Below, piece by piece: positions 53,087 through 61,716 of a DNA stretch of 64,000 nucleotides; the first letter of the stretch is position 1; the number at the start of each line of letters is the position of its first letter. The translations under genes and the position numbers were made by a program. Origin of the DNA: Planctomycetota bacterium (GTDB lineage Bacteria > Planctomycetota > J058); NCBI GenBank assembly GCA_019636275.1, contig JAHBXY010000009.1:1-64000 (forward strand), written 5' to 3'. The notes under the pieces were generated by a model. That model was not told the origin of the DNA, did no database searches, and saw nothing but the letters and a program-made list of their open reading frames with translations.

Positions 53087-53437
53087 TCAGTCCACCGGCC
53101 TCCACAGGTAGGCCCCGAGGAGGTCGATGTACCCGACTCGACGACGAAGCTCTACGCGCGCCACTCCGTCGGGACAAAAGTCCGAGACGGCGTCGAACGT
53201 GCACTCGATCACCAGTCTGCCCTCGAGGTCGACGAAACCCCACTTCCCGTCTGCCGCGCGCACGGCGGCACGCCCGGCGGAGTGAGGCCGGGCCTCGGCA
53301 AAGCGCGGCTCGCCGATCATCGACCGCAGCAGCGTCGCGAGGTCCTGGACGCCGTGCGGAGCGGCCACCTCGAGCGCTTCGAGGTCCTTCCGGAGGTCCC
53401 GGCCCGGCCGCCGCGCGATCAGCGCCAAGAAGTCCAT
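53087..53437 (-). CDS. WG-repeat protein
   Basis: A 116-residue protein. The C-terminal half carries a WG repeat (GRAAVRAADGKWGFVDLEG, then IECTFDAVSDFCPDGVARV and RVGYIDLLG), a beta-rich motif common in secreted or surface proteins of unknown role. The N-terminal half is helical. ATG 53437 was chosen over an upstream start at 53479, since the latter adds an unconserved tail. It lies immediately outside the right repeat. Confidence 0.65.
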   Translation of the reverse strand: MDFLALIARRPGRDLRKDLEALEVAAPHGVQDLATLLRSMIGEPRFAEARPHSAGRAAVRAADGKWGFVDLEGRLVIECTFDAVSDFCPDGVARVELRRRVGYIDLLGAYLWRPVD

Positions 53438-53805
53438 TCCCACGGGTCGTCTGTGGACCAAACCCGCGGCGCTCGCCAACCTCTAACCCCCGCATGGCCG
53501 CGTGCGGGACGCGACCACGCAGGCCGGCGGCCTACAGGGAGCCGACGACCGCGTCCTCCTCGACGGGTCGCCCACGGCAAGGTGGGGGGGGGCGGGCGCC
53601 GAGAGGTAGGCCGCCCCCCGAGCGTTTCCGGCGCCTCGTGGGTGGCGTCATCGAGGCAAGTGCTCCCCTCGTGGGTAACTCGCTGCCCAACCCTGCGCCT
53701 CGGCGTGGGTCGCCGTCTAGGCATCGAGGAGGTACGTCGCTTGTGAGGGCAGGAGCTCCTCCTGACGAACCGCTCGGTTCCAGACGCGTACATGGAAGGA
53801 CGAGC
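53438..53805. other. Intergenic stretch with the second long-loop hairpin
   Basis: No believable gene on either strand; open frames here are Arg/Pro-rich shadows. It contains the GGGGGGCG/CGCCCCCC hairpin at 53587-53619, and a purine-rich AAGGA just before the next start. Confidence 0.55.
53587..53619. repeat. Long-loop G/C hairpin motif, copy 2
   Basis: Arms GGGGGGCG and CGCCCCCC with a 17-nt loop containing CCGAGAGGT, followed by AGCGTTTCCGG. It matches the copy at 51556-51586 in arms, loop core and 3' flank. One copy is inside the island and one outside. Confidence 0.6.
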
Positions 53806-54750
53806 ATGCCCAGGCCCGCGCATCCAGACGGAAGAGTCCTCCTTGGACCTCGCTTCTGCGGGGTTGCTGGCTCTTGTCTCGCGCTGCTCGGGCTGGCCCT
53901 GATCCGATATGGGCTGCCTCTCGACGTGATGACAGTGCTCGTGCTGGCGGGTGGGGCCTGCCTCGTGGGTCTGATCCGTCTGGGCTCCTCAGCCCACCTT
54001 CGTTGGGGTCTTGCCCTGATTCCTCTCCTGTTCCACCTCCACCTTCACTTCCCGTGGGAGAGCGCCTACCTGCAGGACGTCCATGGGGGTCGTATCGGCG
54101 TTCGACTGTTCCCGGACCTGCGTTTCGGGCGGGCGGGGCCGAACACGTTCCTGCTTGAACGACAGCTCGGCCCTTTGAACGCGGAGTGGCGCCACCGTTG
54201 CACCCGATCGATGTTGCTGGGGGACTGGCGGGACGGGAACGAGCGCGTCAACAGCCGGAGCCTCATCTACCACGAGGACTACCCGGAGATCCTCGCGATG
54301 TTGCCGGACGAGGAAGCTCGGAGGCAGGTCTCCGCCTGCTTGACGGACACGGGGAACCTCATTCGCGTGCACCAAGGCCTTCTACTCGCGTGCTTGAAGG
54401 CGCTTGGATACCCACGCGGCCATGACGCCAGGACGTGGTGGGCTGCGCACCAGTGGGCCTTCGTTCGGATCTCGAAGCCCGAGGAGGCCGCCCCGTTCGT
54501 CCACGGCTGGGCCGACTCCGCTCGACGACTCGGACGGGCCTGGAACGTTGGCGCTCACTACGAGCACCATCGAGAGATCCAAGATCAGATCCGCGCCGTC
54601 GAGTACCAGGAGCGAGGAACCTGGGGAGGCGACCCCGTCATGGGGCAGGCCCACTGGAACTTCCAGCTGCTCCTCGCCAAGCAGGAGGCGCAGCGGGCCG
54701 CCAAGGAGACGATCGTCTGGTGGCCACACCACCGAGTTCCCGACGAATAG
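53806..54750 (+). CDS. Hypothetical membrane protein
   Basis: A 314-residue protein. Two or three hydrophobic segments occupy residues 15-80 (VAGSCLALLGLALIRYGL, MTVLVLAGGACLVGLIRL, WGLALIPLLFHLHLHF). A soluble domain of about 230 residues follows, rich in Trp, His and Arg (TWWAAHQWAFVRISK, AHWNFQLLLAKQEAQRAAK). No known family. ATG 53806 has AAGGA seven bases upstream. The frame is open far upstream but lacks coding character there. Confidence 0.65.
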   Translation: MPRPAHPDGRVLLGPRFCGVAGSCLALLGLALIRYGLPLDVMTVLVLAGGACLVGLIRLGSSAHLRWGLALIPLLFHLHLHFPWESAYLQDVHGGRIGVRLFPDLRFGRAGPNTFLLERQLGPLNAEWRHRCTRSMLLGDWRDGNERVNSRSLIYHEDYPEILAMLPDEEARRQVSACLTDTGNLIRVHQGLLLACLKALGYPRGHDARTWWAAHQWAFVRISKPEEAAPFVHGWADSARRLGRAWNVGAHYEHHREIQDQIRAVEYQERGTWGGDPVMGQAHWNFQLLLAKQEAQRAAKETIVWWPHHRVPDE

Positions 54751-54816
54751 CGCGCGATCACACTCCGTCGGGACCGACCCGTCGCGCGGGCTTCCGCACG
54801 ATCGACGACCAAGCGC

Positions 54817-55086
54817 TCACACGCGCACGGTCACCCGCAGGAACGTGGCCGGGATCGACGTGCCGCCGCCTTTGCGCTGGTTCTGCGCCCCGGACAGCGC
54901 GACGAGCTGACCCTCGAGCTCGTCGGCGCGGCCGACCGTCATCGCCGCCTCAAAGGCGTTCCTCGTCGGACCGTGATCGCGGCGGAGACGTCGATGAGCC
55001 CGGCCGGGGTCGACGTCGTCCGAGGCGAAGTGGAGGGTGTCGCGCGCGAGGCCCTCGACGACCGCGCGCGGCACGACCTCCGCCGC
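54817..55086 (-). pseudogene. Gene remnant truncated by the IS630-type element
   Basis: The 3' end reads as good coding (AFEAAMTVGRADELEGQLV, then TSIPATFLRVTVRV and stop at 54817). Upstream, the same frame turns Arg/His-rich while an adjacent frame gives GLIDVSAAITV, suggesting a small frameshift. Beyond 55086 the sequence is that of the insertion element. No matching 5' part was recognised on the other side. The family is unknown. Confidence 0.4.
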
Positions 55087-56274
55087 TAAATGGGCGACCA
55101 CGATTCCGCGATGGTGCCCGCTATGCCGCGACGAAGCGCCGGTGGCGCCGGGCCGCGTGGGCGCGCCGCATGTTCTTGGCGACCTGACGCGCACGGCCCT
55201 CGGCCGTCCTCTGGCCGACAGGCAGTCGGAGCCAGCGGGTGACCGCCGCCATGAGCGCCTCGATCGTCTTGTGGCGGTGGTTGCGGGTGACGTTGGCGTG
55301 CAGGGTGCCCCAAAGGCGCTCGATCTTGTTCGCGTCGGGGCAGTAGGGCGGCAAGAAGTGGAGGACGATCCTGCCGCTGAGCTTGGCCAGCGCGGCCTGG
55401 GTCTTCTTCGACGAGTGGATCACGTAGTTGTCCAGCACGACGTGGATACGCTTGGCCGCGGGGTAGGCCCTTTCGAGGCGCCAAAGCAGCGCGATGAAGA
55501 GCTCGCTGTTCTTGCGGTCAGACGCGACCCAGACGAGCTTGCGGGTCCTCGCGTCCATGGCTCCCGCGACGTAGCGCTTGGCGTTCTTTCCCGGCGTCAT
55601 GACGAGAGGTTGACGACCACGAAGGCTCCAGTCGCGCCCGATCTTCGGGTTCAGGTGGATGTCGACCTCGTCGGAGAATGCCGCGACGTCGTGTTTGGGC
55701 AGTCTGCGGAGCAGCGCGGCGATCTCACGAAGTCGCTTGTTCCTGCGCCTCTTGCTCCAGGGGCACGCGACGACGGGCTTGGCCACTTTCCAGCGAGCAC
55801 CGACGCGTTCGAGCGCCCGCGCGACGGTGGAGACGCTCACCTCGGCGATCCCAGCCTCCCGAAGGGTTAGCGCGAGGAGCTCGCGGGTCCACGTTGGGCG
55901 TTCCCAGCCGTACTCGCCGGGGGCATGGGCGAGGAGTTCGAGGAGCGCAGCGAGCAGGTCGTCGTCGATCTTCGGGGCGCCGTTGTCGGCACGCTTGTCG
56001 GAGAGGCCGTGTATACCCTCTCGTAGGTAACGGCGAGCCGCGTTTGCGGCCGTGGACGGCGCGCACTCAAGTGCCCTCGCGACTTGATTGCAGCCCAGCC
56101 CGCGGGCGTAAGCGAGGACCGCCTGGCACCGGACGCGGTAGTGCGGGTCCGTGCTCTTTCGCATCGCCTTCAGCAGCTGGCGTCGTTCGTGACGCCGCAG
56201 CTCGATAACAAGCTTCATCGGGTGCTCCCGACGATCGTGGCCGCCAAGCTCAGCGATCGTCGGGAGCCTCTTTA
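55087..56274 (-). mobile_element. IS630-family insertion sequence
   Basis: About 1.19 kb. It contains one transposase gene and is bounded by TA dinucleotides (55087-55088 and 56273-56274), as expected for IS630 target sites. The ends read inward as TAAATGGGCGACCACGAT and TAAAGAGGCTCCCGACGAT, which are imperfect terminal inverted repeats. A further 14-bp inverted repeat (GCTCCCGACGATCG / CGATCGTCGGGAGC) sits between the right end and the transposase start. Exact ends are provisional. Confidence 0.7.
55121..56218 (-). CDS. IS630-family DDE transposase
   Basis: A 365-residue transposase. The N-terminal helix-turn-helix region (about 1-90) has LAYARGLGCNQVARALECAP and TAANAARRYLREGI. A winged-helix region follows, and the DDE catalytic core is complete: Asp in AAFSDEVDIHLNP, Asp in HVVLDNYVIHSS and Glu in PDANKIERLWGTLH. 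ATG 56218 starts the conserved part; a longer frame would read through the terminal repeat. The gene appears intact, so the element may still be active. Confidence 0.93.
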   Translation of the reverse strand: MKLVIELRRHERRQLLKAMRKSTDPHYRVRCQAVLAYARGLGCNQVARALECAPSTAANAARRYLREGIHGLSDKRADNGAPKIDDDLLAALLELLAHAPGEYGWERPTWTRELLALTLREAGIAEVSVSTVARALERVGARWKVAKPVVACPWSKRRRNKRLREIAALLRRLPKHDVAAFSDEVDIHLNPKIGRDWSLRGRQPLVMTPGKNAKRYVAGAMDARTRKLVWVASDRKNSELFIALLWRLERAYPAAKRIHVVLDNYVIHSSKKTQAALAKLSGRIVLHFLPPYCPDANKIERLWGTLHANVTRNHRHKTIEALMAAVTRWLRLPVGQRTAEGRARQVAKNMRRAHAARRHRRFVAA

Positions 56275-56398
56275 TCCGGAGACTCCGACAACTGGGGATT
56301 CCCGGCCACACCACGTCCACGCGGGCGCATAAGGGCCGTCGGCGCGCGGGTTAGCCCACGACCATCGAGGATCGTGGTCGGTGATTTAGGCTCCGGTC

Positions 56399-57181
56399 AT
56401 GACCAGCACGCAGGGCGAGGCGGCGTCCGCCCCCGCACGGCCCCGACGTACGGGCCGCTGCTGCCTCGCCGCCGTCGCGGGCGCGCTGCTCGCCCTCGCG
56501 GCGCTGACCCTCGCTCTGCACCGACCGCGCCCCGTCGGTCAGCCAGGCCCCGAGGCCGAGGCGCTCGCGCGGCGCATGGTCGAGGCGGTCGACGGCGCGG
56601 CCTGGGAGCGCACGGGCGCCGTGCGCTGGACGTTCGCGGGCGTGAACCAGCACCTCTGGGACCGGCGCCGCGGCCTGGCGCGCGTGCGCACGGACGACGT
56701 CGAGGTGCTGCTCGAGGCGGGCGCGCCGGTCGGCCGCGCGTGGCGGCGCGGCGCGCGGCTGACCGGCGCCGACGAGCGCGCGCAGGTCGCCCGCGCGCAC
56801 GCCGCCTGGATCAACGACGCGTTCTGGCTGAACCCGGTGGTCAAGGCCTTCGACGAGGGCACCGCGCGCGCCCGCGTCGGCGACGCGCTCCTCGTCACCT
56901 ACGGCGCGGGCGGGCTCACCCCGGGCGACGCCTACCTGTGGGATCTCGGCGCGGACGGGCGGCCCGTCGCCTGGTCCATGTGGGTGTCGATCATCCCGGT
57001 CGGCGGCGTGCGCGCCACGTGGGAAGGCTGGACGCGCCTGCCGACCGGAGCCTGGGTGGCCACCGAGCACCGGCTCCTGGGGCTCGTCCCGCTGCGCCTC
57101 ACCGACGTCGCCGGTGCCGAGTCCCTCGAGGCGCTCGAGCCGGGGCCGGACCCGTTCGCGCCGCTGCTCGCGCCGGAGTGA
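56399..57181 (+). CDS. Exported LolA-like protein of unknown role
   Basis: A 260-residue protein. An N-terminal membrane anchor or signal (LAAVAGALLALAALTLAL, near 25-42) precedes a beta-rich domain. WTFAGVNQHLWDRRRGLARV, YLWDLGADGRPVAWSMWV and ATWEGWTRLPTGAWVATEH resemble LolA/LolB-type lipid-binding folds. This is inference from pattern only. ATG 56399 is the first start after the IS element; no clear ribosome site is seen. High G+C marks the return to the native background. Confidence 0.65.
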   Translation: MTSTQGEAASAPARPRRTGRCCLAAVAGALLALAALTLALHRPRPVGQPGPEAEALARRMVEAVDGAAWERTGAVRWTFAGVNQHLWDRRRGLARVRTDDVEVLLEAGAPVGRAWRRGARLTGADERAQVARAHAAWINDAFWLNPVVKAFDEGTARARVGDALLVTYGAGGLTPGDAYLWDLGADGRPVAWSMWVSIIPVGGVRATWEGWTRLPTGAWVATEHRLLGLVPLRLTDVAGAESLEALEPGPDPFAPLLAPE

Positions 57182-57255
57182 CCTCGCCGAGAGGACCGCG
57201 CGCGCCGCGTGAGCCCGCAACGGCTCTCGGTCGAGCGAGCAGGCAGAGCTCAGCC

Positions 57256-59175
57256 TTACTCGTCGTCGGTCGGCATGACGACGACCTGGTGGTGGTCGCG
57301 CTGGTCCCGGATCGTGAACTGCACCGGCTCCGGGAGCCGCTGAACCGGAACGCCCTTCCTGGCTGCCTGCCTCACGGCTCGCAGGCGGCCGTGCTCGAGA
57401 ATGAAGGTCCCGTCGGGCACGGGGCCGATCGCGAACGCCCCCGTTTCGTCGGTCGCGGCGTGCAGGTCCAGCCGGCTCTCGAGGGCTCGAACCCGCAGGT
57501 GGACGCGCGCCAGCGGGGCTCCGCGAGCGTCCACGAGCTGACCCCGGACGAACGCCTGAAGGGGACGCATCTCGAGGCTCAGGTCGCGGACCTGTGCGCC
57601 CTCGGAGACGGTGAGGAGCCGGGTCGCGCCGAGCTTTCGATCCTCGCTCAGCGCGCTCAGCCGGTAGGAGCCCGGCGGCACCTGACTCCATCGAACGTCG
57701 AGGCCAGCCCGGAGGCCCCTGCTGGCGAACTCGGCGCCGCGCGTGCCGGTGGCGGCAGGGACGAGGGAGAGCACGACGTATCCGGCTCCGAGGTCCTCGC
57801 CGGTAGGCGGGCAGACGGTGACGTCGATCGTCCCGGGCTCGGGGATCACGAGGTCGGCGGCGGTCGCGACGAGGCCCGTGACCCTCGACGCGGTGACCGA
57901 GACCGAGGGCCCGTAGGTGAGCGGGAGGTACGTCCCCTCTGGCGGCTTCACCCGGATGCGGTAATCGCCCTCCGCCAGGTTGCGGAGCTCGTATCGGCCG
58001 TCCGGGTCGGTGGTGGCCCGCCCGGCGATCGACTCGTGCTCCGCGAACTCACGGCGCTGCACGGCCCAGACCACCCGGCCAGGGAGCGGCTCGCCGCGCG
58101 TGGACAGGAGCCGTCCCTGGACGCTCAGGCCCTCCTCGACGACCAGGTCGAGGACGGTGGCGTCGCCTGGCAGGATCTCCACGCGGTGGTCCCCGTTGAC
58201 GCCTGTCGCGTCGTCATGGACTCGCACGACAGCAGGGCCCGCCGCGAGCTCGGCGCCCGTGAAGCGGATCACGCCGCTCGCGTCGGTCGCTCCGCAGACG
58301 TAGCCGCGTCCGTCCTGCTCCACGTCGACCCGCGCGGACGGCACCGCCCGACCGTCCGCGCGTCGAACGGTCCCCCGCAAGGTCGCCCTCGCCCTCAGGA
58401 CCATGTCGAACCGCGTCGTCCGCCCCGCGACCACCTCGACCTCCGGATACACCTCGGGGTGAAACGTCGCGGCGCCAAGGATCAACGTCCGGCAACCCAG
58501 GGTAGTGATCTCGAAGCGGCCTTCGCTGTCGGTGACGGCCACGTCGGGAGGCCCTTCGCGAACGGGGTCCCCGAAGGAGACCCTCGCCCCCTCGATCGGG
58601 CGCCCGTCCTGATCCCGGACCGTCCCTGCGAACAGCCCAGCTCGGTAGAGGAAGAGGTCCTCGAGCTCGTCCATGCTCTCCGGCCCGAGCGTGACGTGGT
58701 TGAACCAGAACCCGCACGAGATCCCCCGGTCCAGGACGTACGCGTCGGTGAAGTAGGTGCCCGGAGGGACGTCGATCGAGAACGGACCCGGGCCGCGGAC
58801 CAGGAACACGAGCGGAGCGCCCGCTCCGTCGTCGCGATGGAAGCGGAGGCGGACGTCGACCGAGCCAACGGAAGGATCCGACGCGCTGATCCGCCCCTGC
58901 AGCGGCACGAGCGAGCCGTTCGCCGGCGGCCTGCCTCCGAGGCTCCCGGGGCGCTCCGGGTCGTCGGTCGTGGAGGTCGCGCTGCGAACGCTCGCCGTGC
59001 GCTCGGAGGGGGCGATCACGGTGACGCCTCGAGCAGGTGACGACGACAGTTCGCCTGCCCCGTCTCTCTGCGATGGCGACGTCTCATTGGCCGTCGGACG
59101 CAGCAGGCTCGCGCTGAGCCCCACTCCCATGACGACGACGAAGAGGAGCGAAGCGGAGTGCCGGGAGCGACTCAC
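57256..59175 (-). CDS. Exported protein with multiple carboxypeptidase-regulatory-like (CNA_B-type) domains
   Basis: About 639 residues. An N-terminal signal/anchor (SASLLFVVVMGVGLSASLL) is followed by five or so beta-sandwich repeats with the recurring pattern G.V.D..G.P..GA.V. Examples are GTVRDQDGRPIEGARVSFGD, GTVRRADGRAVPSARVDV, GRLLSTRGEPLPGRVVWAV and GQLVDARGAPLARVHLRV, each ending in a D.DG.Y.L or D..G.F.I strand. Such domains are structural or adhesive. GTG 59175 was preferred over the upstream start at 59238 because it directly precedes the signal and has GGAG upstream. Confidence 0.8.
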   Translation of the reverse strand: MSRSRHSASLLFVVVMGVGLSASLLRPTANETSPSQRDGAGELSSSPARGVTVIAPSERTASVRSATSTTDDPERPGSLGGRPPANGSLVPLQGRISASDPSVGSVDVRLRFHRDDGAGAPLVFLVRGPGPFSIDVPPGTYFTDAYVLDRGISCGFWFNHVTLGPESMDELEDLFLYRAGLFAGTVRDQDGRPIEGARVSFGDPVREGPPDVAVTDSEGRFEITTLGCRTLILGAATFHPEVYPEVEVVAGRTTRFDMVLRARATLRGTVRRADGRAVPSARVDVEQDGRGYVCGATDASGVIRFTGAELAAGPAVVRVHDDATGVNGDHRVEILPGDATVLDLVVEEGLSVQGRLLSTRGEPLPGRVVWAVQRREFAEHESIAGRATTDPDGRYELRNLAEGDYRIRVKPPEGTYLPLTYGPSVSVTASRVTGLVATAADLVIPEPGTIDVTVCPPTGEDLGAGYVVLSLVPAATGTRGAEFASRGLRAGLDVRWSQVPPGSYRLSALSEDRKLGATRLLTVSEGAQVRDLSLEMRPLQAFVRGQLVDARGAPLARVHLRVRALESRLDLHAATDETGAFAIGPVPDGTFILEHGRLRAVRQAARKGVPVQRLPEPVQFTIRDQRDHHQVVVMPTDDE

Positions 59176-59394
59176 ACCAAGACTCCGAGCGACCGGCGCG
59201 CGTGCCTGCAGGGTCGCACCATCGCGCACGACCCGCAACGGTCCTACGCGCGCGCCCGCGGCCGCTCCTCCTGGACGGCCCAGTGCACGTGGTGCGCTGG
59301 GCCGCTCGCCCCGCTCGAGAGGAGGCCGACCCTCCAGGCCGGTCGTTGCGGGCCTCCAGCATGGCGATTACCCTCCCGCGCGGAGGGAACCCCC

Positions 59395-60210
59395 ATGCGC
59401 CTCGCCGTCGCGCTCGCCACGTGCTCGCTTCTCCTCGCCCCGGGGCACGTCCAGGCCCAGGAGGAGCCGAGGAAGGACATCGACACGGCGTTCAACGAGG
59501 CGGTCAAGGCGCTGCTCCGCGGCGACGGCGAGGTCGCGGCCGCCGACTTCGGCGACATCGTCGACAACCGTTGGGAGGAGCTCAACCCACGCGGCCGCCA
59601 CGGAGCCGCGACGCTGCACATGTTCGCGCTGCTCCTCGAGGACCGCGAGGAGGAGGCGTGCGCGCGGGGCACGAAGCTGCACGAGCTCATGCCGGAGGTG
59701 TTCTACCCGCTCGGCCGCGAGGGCTCGCCCGAGGTCGCGCGCGCGCTCTGCGTGGTGAGCCTCCGCACCGGCAAGAACTCGAGCCTGCTCTACGTCCACA
59801 ACCGGTCGGACAAGGACCTCTCCATCAGCGGCACGCGCTACGAGGTCTCCTACGGCTACCAGACGTCCTCGAGCTCCGTGGGCGACGTGACCACGGACGG
59901 CTCGCCGGCGTTCCCCGGCACGCTGGCCATCCCCGCGGGCAAGGGCGTGATCGTCACCAGCCCGGCGGCCCCGGGCGGCCTGCTCGCGATGGCGGTCGCC
60001 GACGTGGTGTGCGTCCTCGCCGCGCAGTCGCAGACCCTCCACCCGCAGTGGATCTTCCTCACCATGGAGAGCTACACGCAGACGCTGAAGCGGCTGCGCA
60101 TCGTCGCGAAGACGGTCCGCTGGGGCCAGGCGGCGCTGGAGGACGTGGTGCTGTTCGACTTCACGGGCGACGTCGCCGCGGGGCCGAGCGACGGGGAGAA
60201 GGGCCGTTAG
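59395..60210 (+). CDS. Secreted protein of unknown function
   Basis: A 271-residue protein with a clear Sec signal (LAVALATCSLLLAPGHVQA, cleavage near residue 21). A short helical region (FNEAVKALLRGDGEVAAADF) precedes a beta-rich domain (SSLLYVHNRSDKDLSISGTR, TLAIPAGKGVIVTSP). No family is recognised. ATG 59395 follows GGAGGGAACC. The 219 bases upstream contain the divergent control region shared with the regulatory-repeat protein and no gene. Confidence 0.65.
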   Translation: MRLAVALATCSLLLAPGHVQAQEEPRKDIDTAFNEAVKALLRGDGEVAAADFGDIVDNRWEELNPRGRHGAATLHMFALLLEDREEEACARGTKLHELMPEVFYPLGREGSPEVARALCVVSLRTGKNSSLLYVHNRSDKDLSISGTRYEVSYGYQTSSSSVGDVTTDGSPAFPGTLAIPAGKGVIVTSPAAPGGLLAMAVADVVCVLAAQSQTLHPQWIFLTMESYTQTLKRLRIVAKTVRWGQAALEDVVLFDFTGDVAAGPSDGEKGR

Positions 60211-60308
60211 CCGAGGCCGGCGGCCTGGCGCCGCCCGGTCGCTGCGCTGCATTCAGGCCCTCGCGCCCGCCCGCGCCGTCCCGTAGCGTGCGAGGCCGAG
60301 GAGGACCG

Positions 60309-60779
60309 ATGCCGGGCACGATCGACGAGCGACTCACGGCGCTGGGCCTGACCCTGCCGGCGGCGGCCACGCCGGCGTTCAACTACGTGCCGTTCACCGT
60401 CCACGGGACGACGGTCTTCGTCGCCGGCCAGATCCCGCAGTGGGAGGGGCAGGTGCGCCACGTGGGCCGCCTGGGCGCGGGCACGGCGCTCGAGGAGGCG
60501 CAGGCCGCCGCGCGCCTGTGCGCGCTCAACGTGCTGGCGCAGGTGCGCGCCGCCTGCGCGGGCGACCTGGACCGCGTCGAGCGCTTCCTGCGCCTTGGCG
60601 TGTTCGTCAGCACGACGCCCGAGTGCGGCGACGCCCCGAAGGTCGCCAACGGCGCCTCCGACCTGCTCGTCGAGGTGTTCGGCGACGCCGGCCGCCACGC
60701 GCGCACCACCGTCGGCGTCGCCAGCCTCCCGCTGGGCGTCGTCGTCGAGATCGACGCGATCGTGGCCCTGCGCGGCTGA
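60309..60779 (+). CDS. RidA/YjgF/UK114-family protein
   Basis: A 156-residue protein of the RidA superfamily (YjgH/UK114-like branch). VFVAGQIPQWEG, the helix ALEEAQAAARLCALNVLAQV and the C-terminal ARTTVGVASLPLGVVVEIDA are typical; the Arg in ARTTVGV is at the site used by RidA for deaminating reactive enamines. ATG 60309 has GAGGAGG upstream. It converges on oxyR with a four-base gap. Association with oxidative-stress genes is common for the family. Confidence 0.88.
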   Translation: MPGTIDERLTALGLTLPAAATPAFNYVPFTVHGTTVFVAGQIPQWEGQVRHVGRLGAGTALEEAQAAARLCALNVLAQVRAACAGDLDRVERFLRLGVFVSTTPECGDAPKVANGASDLLVEVFGDAGRHARTTVGVASLPLGVVVEIDAIVALRG

Positions 60780-60783
60780 CCGC

Positions 60784-61716
60784 TCAGGTTTGGCGCGCGC
60801 GCAGCAGCCGATCGGCGCGCGGGGCGCCCTGCGCCAGCTCCTCCCCGAGCAGGCGGAGCTCGCCACCCCGCGGCGAGGCGCGCCGCCAGGCCAGGCACAC
60901 CGTCCGCCCGGGCGCCGGGGCGGGGAAGGGCACGAACTCGAGCCCCAGCTCGGGCCGCCCCTCGACCCCCAGCGCCATGCGCGGGACGAGCGTCAGCCCG
61001 GCGCCCGCCGCCACGGTCTGCACGAGGGTGCTCAAGCTGCTGGCCTGGAACTCCTGCGGGGGGCCGGCCCGACGGGCCGCGCACAGGCTGAGCGCCTGCT
61101 CGCGCAGTCAATGCCCGTCCTCGAGCAGGATCAGCCGCTCGGCCATGAGGTCCCGCTCCTGGACGCGGCTCCGGCGCGCCAGCGGGTGGTCGGCGGGCGC
61201 GGCCAGGAGGAACGGGTCGCGGAACAGGTCGAGGACCGCGACGTCCCCCAGCTTGGCCTCCCGGGCGAGCAGGAGCACGTCGAGCTCCCCGCGGGCGAGC
61301 AGCTCGAGGAGGCGCTCGGTCGGGTCCTCGCGGACGAAGAGCTGCAGCTCGGGAAACCGGGCCCGCAGCCGCGACAGCACCCCGGGGAGCAGGTAGGGCC
61401 CGATCGTCGGGATCACGCCGAGCCGCAGCGGCCCGGTGAGCGGCGCACCGCTGACCCGGGCCGCGTCGAGCAGGTCGTCGAGCGCCCGCAGGGCGCCCCT
61501 CGCCTGGACCGCGAGCTCCCGCCCGGCCGGCGTGGGCAGGACGTGGCGCCGGTCGCGCTCGAAGAGCTGCACCCCCAGCGTGGCCTCGAGCGCCTGGAGC
61601 TGCGCGCTGAGCGTGGGCTGCGTGACGTAGCACGCCGCCGCGGCGCGCCGGAAGTTCAGGTGCTCCGCCAGCGCCACGAAGTACTCGAGCTGCCGGACCG
61701 TGGGGCGCTCTCTCAT
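60784..61716 (-). CDS. oxyR: OxyR-type LysR regulator with in-frame TGA at the redox cysteine: candidate selenoprotein
   Basis: Read through one TGA (61110-61108, codon 203), the gene encodes 310 residues; E. coli OxyR has 305. The LysR helix-turn-helix is at 6-65 ([35 protein letters not shown]), and the effector domain is complete. Around the TGA the protein reads LLEDGH-[TGA]-LREQALSLC. E. coli OxyR has LEDGHCLRDQAMGFC, so the TGA replaces the peroxide-sensing Cys199 while the partner Cys208 is kept. Downstream, [19 protein letters not shown] matches the OxyR sequence with no further stop until 60784. A hairpin follows the TGA (see 61078-61104). Selenocysteine insertion is inferred; a nonsense mutation or sequencing error would make it a broken gene. 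Divergent from katG. Confidence 0.85.
61078..61104 (-). promoter_or_regulatory. Candidate bacterial SECIS hairpin after the oxyR TGA
   Basis: Starting four bases after the TGA: CGCG, an unpaired A, GCAGGC, loop GCTCA, GCCTGT, an unpaired G, CGCG. This gives 4 bp + A/G mismatch + 6 bp (one G-U) with a 5-nt loop beginning with G, at +15 to +19 from the TGA. Position and size fit bacterial SECIS elements. G+C-rich hairpins also arise by chance here. Confidence 0.5.

Noticed and set aside
53419-53823. Minus-strand frame upstream of the membrane protein
   Set aside because: Arg/Pro-rich shadow with no domain, overlapping the hairpin and the start of the neighbouring gene.
61108-61716. Reading oxyR as a 202-residue truncated regulator plus a separate 83-residue gene
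   Set aside because: The downstream part continues the OxyR effector domain in the same frame with strong similarity, and the only stop replaces the redox cysteine. A single recoded gene explains this better, though a nonsense mutation is not excluded.
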